Positions 5,678 to 8,814 of a stretch of DNA of 8,814 nt are shown in pieces. The notes under the pieces are model-generated. The model was given only the letters and a program-made list of their open reading frames with translations. It was not told the origin of the DNA and ran no database searches. The stretch is from the NCBI GenBank assembly GCA_030669525.1, contig DAOVDO010000029.1:1-8814 (forward strand), in the 5' to 3' direction. Every line of letters begins with the position of its first letter. Within the stretch, counting starts at the first letter, position 1. The stretch comes from Dehalococcoidia bacterium. GTDB lineage: Bacteria; Chloroflexota; Dehalococcoidia; GIF9; AB-539-J10. Position numbers and translations under genes: made by a program.

Positions 5678-8539
5678 TTACCAGCGTATTGGTTTCTGCC
5701 ACGCCTGTTTTAATTCAGCAAGAGATTTGGCCACAATTTTTCTACCATTCACTCCGTATATCTCCAGCATCCCGGAATTGGAAACTCGACCAATAGTAGC
5801 TAAGTTAGTAGTGCTCATTATCTCCTCAAACTCACCTTTGCTCTCTGGCGCCACTTCAACCAAGAAGCGACTATTTGATTCCGAAAAGAGTATGAAATCA
5901 TCTCTCTCTATAGGTTCACCGAGTGGGATACGTTCCAGATACACTGTAGCACCTAATCCCCCGGCAAAGGCCATTTCAGCAAGGGCAACACCGAGGCCAC
6001 CTTCACTTAAGTCATGGCAGGCTCTGACCAAACCTTTCTCGGTAGCCAAACTCAACTTATCCATCAGCTCCTTGCCCTGGTGTGGATTTACCTTAGGCAC
6101 TCTATTACCTATAAAACCATGCATTCTGAAATATTCCGCTCCCCCAAGTTCATTCTGGGTAGTGCCAACAATGTAAATCAGGTCGCCTGCCCTCTTGAAA
6201 TCCATCGAAATCACCCGGTTCACATCTTCCATAACGCCAATAGCCGAGATAAGCAAGGTGTGGGGAATGGAGATAGTCTTGCCTTCAAACTCAAATTCAT
6301 TATTGAGACTATCCTTGCCCGAGATAAACGGGGTCTCGTATATAGTAGCTATATCGTAGCAGGCCCGGGCTGCTCGAACCAAGGCACCCAGCATATCAGG
6401 TTGATTAGTATTACCCCAGCTAAAGTTATCTAGCAGAGCTACCCTTTTTAGATCACCTCCAACAGCTATAATCTGCCTTAGTGCCTCATCAATAGCAGCT
6501 GCAGCCATCCAGTAAGGGTCTATCTCTCCATATTTGTGATTTATACCATTGGATACTATTACGCCCATCTCTGAATCCAAGATTGGCCTAACAATAGCAG
6601 CATCGCCTGGTCCATCGCTATCCCTGCCCACCAGAGGTTTGAGCACACTAGTTCCCTGCACCTCGTGGTCGTATTGGCGTATTACCCATTCCTTGCTACA
6701 CACATTCCATGAGCCAAGAATTTGAAGTAAAGCTTCACCTAAGTCCTGTGGCTGAGCAAAATCAGGCTCAGCATACTGTGGCTGCTTCCACATCGCTTCC
6801 CTCTCCACCTGCGGCCGACCCTCATGCAAAAATTCCATGCTCAGGTCACAGACTAAGTTCCCTTGATAAAAAAGCTGAAGCCTTCGGTCGTTAGCAAACT
6901 CGCCGATGACTGTCGCTTCAACACCTTCAGCAGCAAAAAGGGTCAATAGTTCCTCAACGCAGTGCGGTGGGACAGCCAACACCATTCGCTCTTGAGATTC
7001 AGATATCCATATTTCGGAATAGGACAGCCCAGTATATTTCAGAGGAACCCTATCCAGATAAACATGTACTCCAGTTTCTGCAGCCATCTCACCTACCGCT
7101 GATGAAAGCCCACCACCACCACAGTCGGTTATCCTTGAGTGTAGCCCACGATCTCTGGCCTGAAGGATGACATCAATAAGTCTCTTCTCCACAATGGGAT
7201 TGCCAATCTGAACTGAGCTAGAGGAAACTGTGGTTGACTCCTCAGTAAGCTGTTCTGAGGCAAAAGTCACACCATGTATTCCATCACGCCCGGTTCTGCC
7301 TCCGGCTAATACTACTAAGTCACCAGGTTTCTGTCGCCCTCTTCTTGATAGGTCTTTGGGCAACAGCCCCAATGTTCCACAGAAGACAAGCGGATTAGTC
7401 ACGTATCGTTCATCAAAGAGTATGGCGCCGTTAAGCGTAGGGATTCCAAGGCGATTAGCATAGTCAGCTACTCCAGCCCGAACACCTTTAAAAACACGAC
7501 GCGGGTGTAACACGCCCCGCGGTAACCTATTATACGAAAAGTCAGGAGGTCCAAAGCAAAAAACATCGGTGTTTAAGATGGGCTTGGCACCCAGCCCAGT
7601 ACCTAAGGCATCACGAACAACGCCACCTATACCAGTTGAAGCTCCCCCATAGGGCTCAACTGCCGAGGGGTGGTTATGAGTCTCAACCTTAAAACAAAGA
7701 GCCCAACGACCATCGAAATCGATCACGCCAGCATTGTCTTCAAAAACAGAAAGACACCACGGCTTGTTTAGTTCCTCAGTCGCTTTCATAATAGTACTCT
7801 TGAGTAAGTTATCTATAGTTACATCGCCAAACTTGATTCTGCCCTTGAATGTTTTGTGGACGCAGTGCTCAGACCAGGTTTGGGCTAGTGTCTCAAGTTC
7901 AGCATCGGTAGGATTACGCCCTTGGTGATTAAAGTAAGTAGTGATTGCTCGAAGCTCGCCATTGGTAAATCCAAATCGTCGTCCAATTCTCACAAGTCCA
8001 ACTTCATCTACATCTAGAATGTTTATCTTCTTTAGCTTGAATTCATATTGGGGGCTTACAGGGAAACTTCTTGGTTCTACTTTAACTAGGTGCTGGATAA
8101 TTGGATTCACTAGTAATCTATTGCATATTGTCTCTAGCTGATGTTCATCTAGTTGCCCTTCAATAATGTAGCGCCTTGCCGTTTTAACTGCCTTGACCCC
8201 CCTCACACCCAAATCCAGTATCGCTTTCATAACAGTCTCTTCTACAGGGTCAGTGACGCCAGCATTGTAAGCCACCTCAACAATGTGATAGTCGGTGCCG
8301 ACATTGCCCTTATTCCGGGAGGTTGGCTCATACCGGATCTCCTGAGCCACCGGGTCAGCCAGAAGGCCGCGACAAACCAGGTCTAGTTCATCAAGTTTAA
8401 AATCTGCATCTAGCCAGTATATATCTACTACGCGAACATTGGAGACTGTCGCTATTCCCAGATCATATATATCCTTGACCAAACTAAGCCCTCTAACATC
8501 CGGTAGGTGATTCTTCAACCAAACTTCCACTCTATACAT
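5678..8539 (-). CDS. purL: Phosphoribosylformylglycinamidine synthase PurL with N-terminal tandem PurS-like domains
   Basis: ATP-dependent FGAM synthase receiving ammonia from PurQ. At 953 aa it falls between small PurL (about 740) and the roughly 1300-aa PurL that includes the glutaminase. The extra length is N-terminal: two PurS-like units, about 1-72 and 84-156, each ending in a matching LLxxPxxQ block (LLADPVAQEIRYE at 59-71; LLVNPIIQHLVKVE at 142-155). Then the PurL core: WSEHCVHKTFKG (222-233, catalytic H225), KVETHNHPSAVEPYGG (from 284), GGRTGRDGIHG (413-423), ITDCGGGGLS (470-479), SESQERM (513-519), SGKDSLNN (740-747), HDLSEGGLG (842-850) and FSESNSRF in the second half. No C-terminal glutaminase domain; that role falls to the adjacent purQ. 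ATG 8539 has GGGAG (8549-8553) 9 nt upstream; an in-frame TTG one codon earlier is less likely. No separate purS is seen. Confidence 0.97.
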   Translation of the reverse strand: MYRVEVWLKNHLPDVRGLSLVKDIYDLGIATVSNVRVVDIYWLDADFKLDELDLVCRGLLADPVAQEIRYEPTSRNKGNVGTDYHIVEVAYNAGVTDPVEETVMKAILDLGVRGVKAVKTARRYIIEGQLDEHQLETICNRLLVNPIIQHLVKVEPRSFPVSPQYEFKLKKINILDVDEVGLVRIGRRFGFTNGELRAITTYFNHQGRNPTDAELETLAQTWSEHCVHKTFKGRIKFGDVTIDNLLKSTIMKATEELNKPWCLSVFEDNAGVIDFDGRWALCFKVETHNHPSAVEPYGGASTGIGGVVRDALGTGLGAKPILNTDVFCFGPPDFSYNRLPRGVLHPRRVFKGVRAGVADYANRLGIPTLNGAILFDERYVTNPLVFCGTLGLLPKDLSRRGRQKPGDLVVLAGGRTGRDGIHGVTFASEQLTEESTTVSSSSVQIGNPIVEKRLIDVILQARDRGLHSRITDCGGGGLSSAVGEMAAETGVHVYLDRVPLKYTGLSYSEIWISESQERMVLAVPPHCVEELLTLFAAEGVEATVIGEFANDRRLQLFYQGNLVCDLSMEFLHEGRPQVEREAMWKQPQYAEPDFAQPQDLGEALLQILGSWNVCSKEWVIRQYDHEVQGTSVLKPLVGRDSDGPGDAAIVRPILDSEMGVIVSNGINHKYGEIDPYWMAAAAIDEALRQIIAVGGDLKRVALLDNFSWGNTNQPDMLGALVRAARACYDIATIYETPFISGKDSLNNEFEFEGKTISIPHTLLISAIGVMEDVNRVISMDFKRAGDLIYIVGTTQNELGGAEYFRMHGFIGNRVPKVNPHQGKELMDKLSLATEKGLVRACHDLSEGGLGVALAEMAFAGGLGATVYLERIPLGEPIERDDFILFSESNSRFLVEVAPESKGEFEEIMSTTNLATIGRVSNSGMLEIYGVNGRKIVAKSLAELKQAWQKPIRW

Positions 8540-8548
8540 CAAAACAGA

Positions 8549-8553
8549 CTCCC
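8549..8553 (-). promoter_or_regulatory. Ribosome binding site of purL
   Basis: GGGAG on the minus strand, 9 nt before the ATG at 8539 and 6 nt before an in-frame TTG at 8542. I prefer the ATG on codon grounds. I found no convincing promoter between here and nadE, so purL may depend on transcription from nadE or further upstream. Confidence 0.55.
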
Positions 8554-8580
8554 TTCAAACTAAGCCATAAGTAGTTAACT

Positions 8581-8652
8581 TCATACTATCTTTACCGCGG
8601 TCCCATAAGCTACCATTTCAGCAGCCCCAGACATTACCATTGAGGTTACGAA
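8581..8652 (-). pseudogene. Decayed 3' remnant of a YbjQ/UPF0145-like gene
   Basis: Between the nadE stop and purL, the minus strand encodes a 23-residue stretch starting FVTSMVM and ending GAAEMVAYGTAVKIV, then a TGA at 8581-8583. Its motif, a small-residue segment followed by (V/A)YGTAV near the C-terminus, strongly recalls the end of the YbjQ/UPF0145 (heavy-metal-binding-domain-like) family. The frame is closed by a TAA at 8665-8667, 13 nt upstream of the first matching residue, and the nadE coding end lies just beyond, so the rest of that gene is missing. An ATG at 8640 could in principle start a 19-residue peptide, but no ribosome binding site precedes it. I infer a deletion or rearrangement that brought nadE next to a truncated gene. 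The family assignment is from memory of the motif. Confidence 0.55.
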
Positions 8653-8668
8653 CTTATAAATAAATTAT

Positions 8669-8814
8669 TTAATCTCTGAAGCGGTTGGTAATGGGTAATC
8701 TTCTATCTTTGCCGAAATCCCTGGGAGTTATCTTTATACCTGGGGGAGCCTGACGACGCTTATACTCATTCCTGTCCACCAACTGAGCTACCTTCGTGAC
8801 TATCTTACGGTCAA
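8669..8814 (-). CDS. nadE: NAD+ synthetase, C-terminal end (partial, probably glutamine-dependent type)
   Basis: Only the last 47 codons and the stop are in the window; the gene continues past 8814. The enzyme converts deamido-NAD+ to NAD+ with ATP and ammonia or glutamine. The visible tail contains [17 protein letters not shown] followed by [15 protein letters not shown] and the stop. The [12 protein letters not shown] and [11 protein letters not shown] pattern is what I recall from bacterial glutamine-dependent NadE enzymes with a nitrilase-like glutaminase domain; E. coli-type ammonia-dependent NadE ends differently. The glutaminase domain itself is outside the window, so the glutamine-dependent class is inferred. 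It runs in the same direction as the rest of the cluster, and its stop lies 129 nt before the purL ATG. Confidence 0.8.
   Translation of the reverse strand, partial: DRKIVTKVAQLVDRNEYKRRQAPPGIKITPRDFGKDRRLPITNRFRD

Noticed and set aside
5664..6433. Long open frames on the plus strand opposite purL (170 and 139 codons)
   Set aside because: They are antisense to a well-conserved purL core with every expected motif, have no recognisable protein features, and look like shadows of its codon pattern.
8777..8794. tRNA-like D-arm sequence on the minus strand (GGTAGCTCAGTTGGT)
   Set aside because: It lies inside the nadE reading frame (encoding KVAQLVD), no matching acceptor stem or T-arm with GTTCGA follows, and the coding explanation is strong.

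Overview
The window is a single co-directional block of biosynthetic genes, all on the minus strand. Read 5' to 3' on that strand (right to left here), the order is: nadE (3' end only), a short decayed remnant of a YbjQ/UPF0145-like gene, purL, purQ, hisH, pdxT, hisF, carA, glnA. No mobile element, CRISPR array, rRNA or tRNA is visible.

The unifying theme is glutamine. GlnA makes glutamine. Every other intact gene is a glutamine amidotransferase subunit or the synthase that receives its ammonia: PurQ feeds PurL (purines), HisH feeds HisF (histidine plus AICAR, which re-enters purine synthesis), PdxT normally feeds PdxS (pyridoxal 5'-phosphate) and CarA normally feeds CarB (carbamoyl phosphate). 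The nadE tail resembles the glutamine-dependent class of NAD+ synthetases. Four separate class I amidotransferases (PurQ, HisH, PdxT, CarA) lie within about 4.1 kb, all with an intact Cys-His-Glu triad. The acceptor synthases PdxS and CarB are absent from the window. The cluster therefore looks organised by shared nitrogen donor rather than by end product.

Layout: purL, purQ and hisH are tightly packed (6-nt gap, then a 4-nt ATGA overlap). hisH-pdxT and pdxT-hisF have gaps of 42 and 43 nt. hisF-carA (102 nt) and carA-glnA (114 nt) each contain a plausible promoter, so carA and glnA may be transcribed separately as well as by read-through. Positions 1-142, downstream of glnA, hold no gene or convincing terminator that I can see. 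Positions 8540-8668, between purL and nadE, hold the YbjQ-like remnant and the purL ribosome binding site. There is no gene-free stretch above 300 bases.

Organism: a bacterium of moderate base composition. The GSI-alpha type glutamine synthetase, the purL gene with two PurS-like units at its N-terminus, and the general look of the proteins suggest Chloroflexota, perhaps Dehalococcoidia-related. This is an impression from sequence style, not a search result, and confidence is only moderate.
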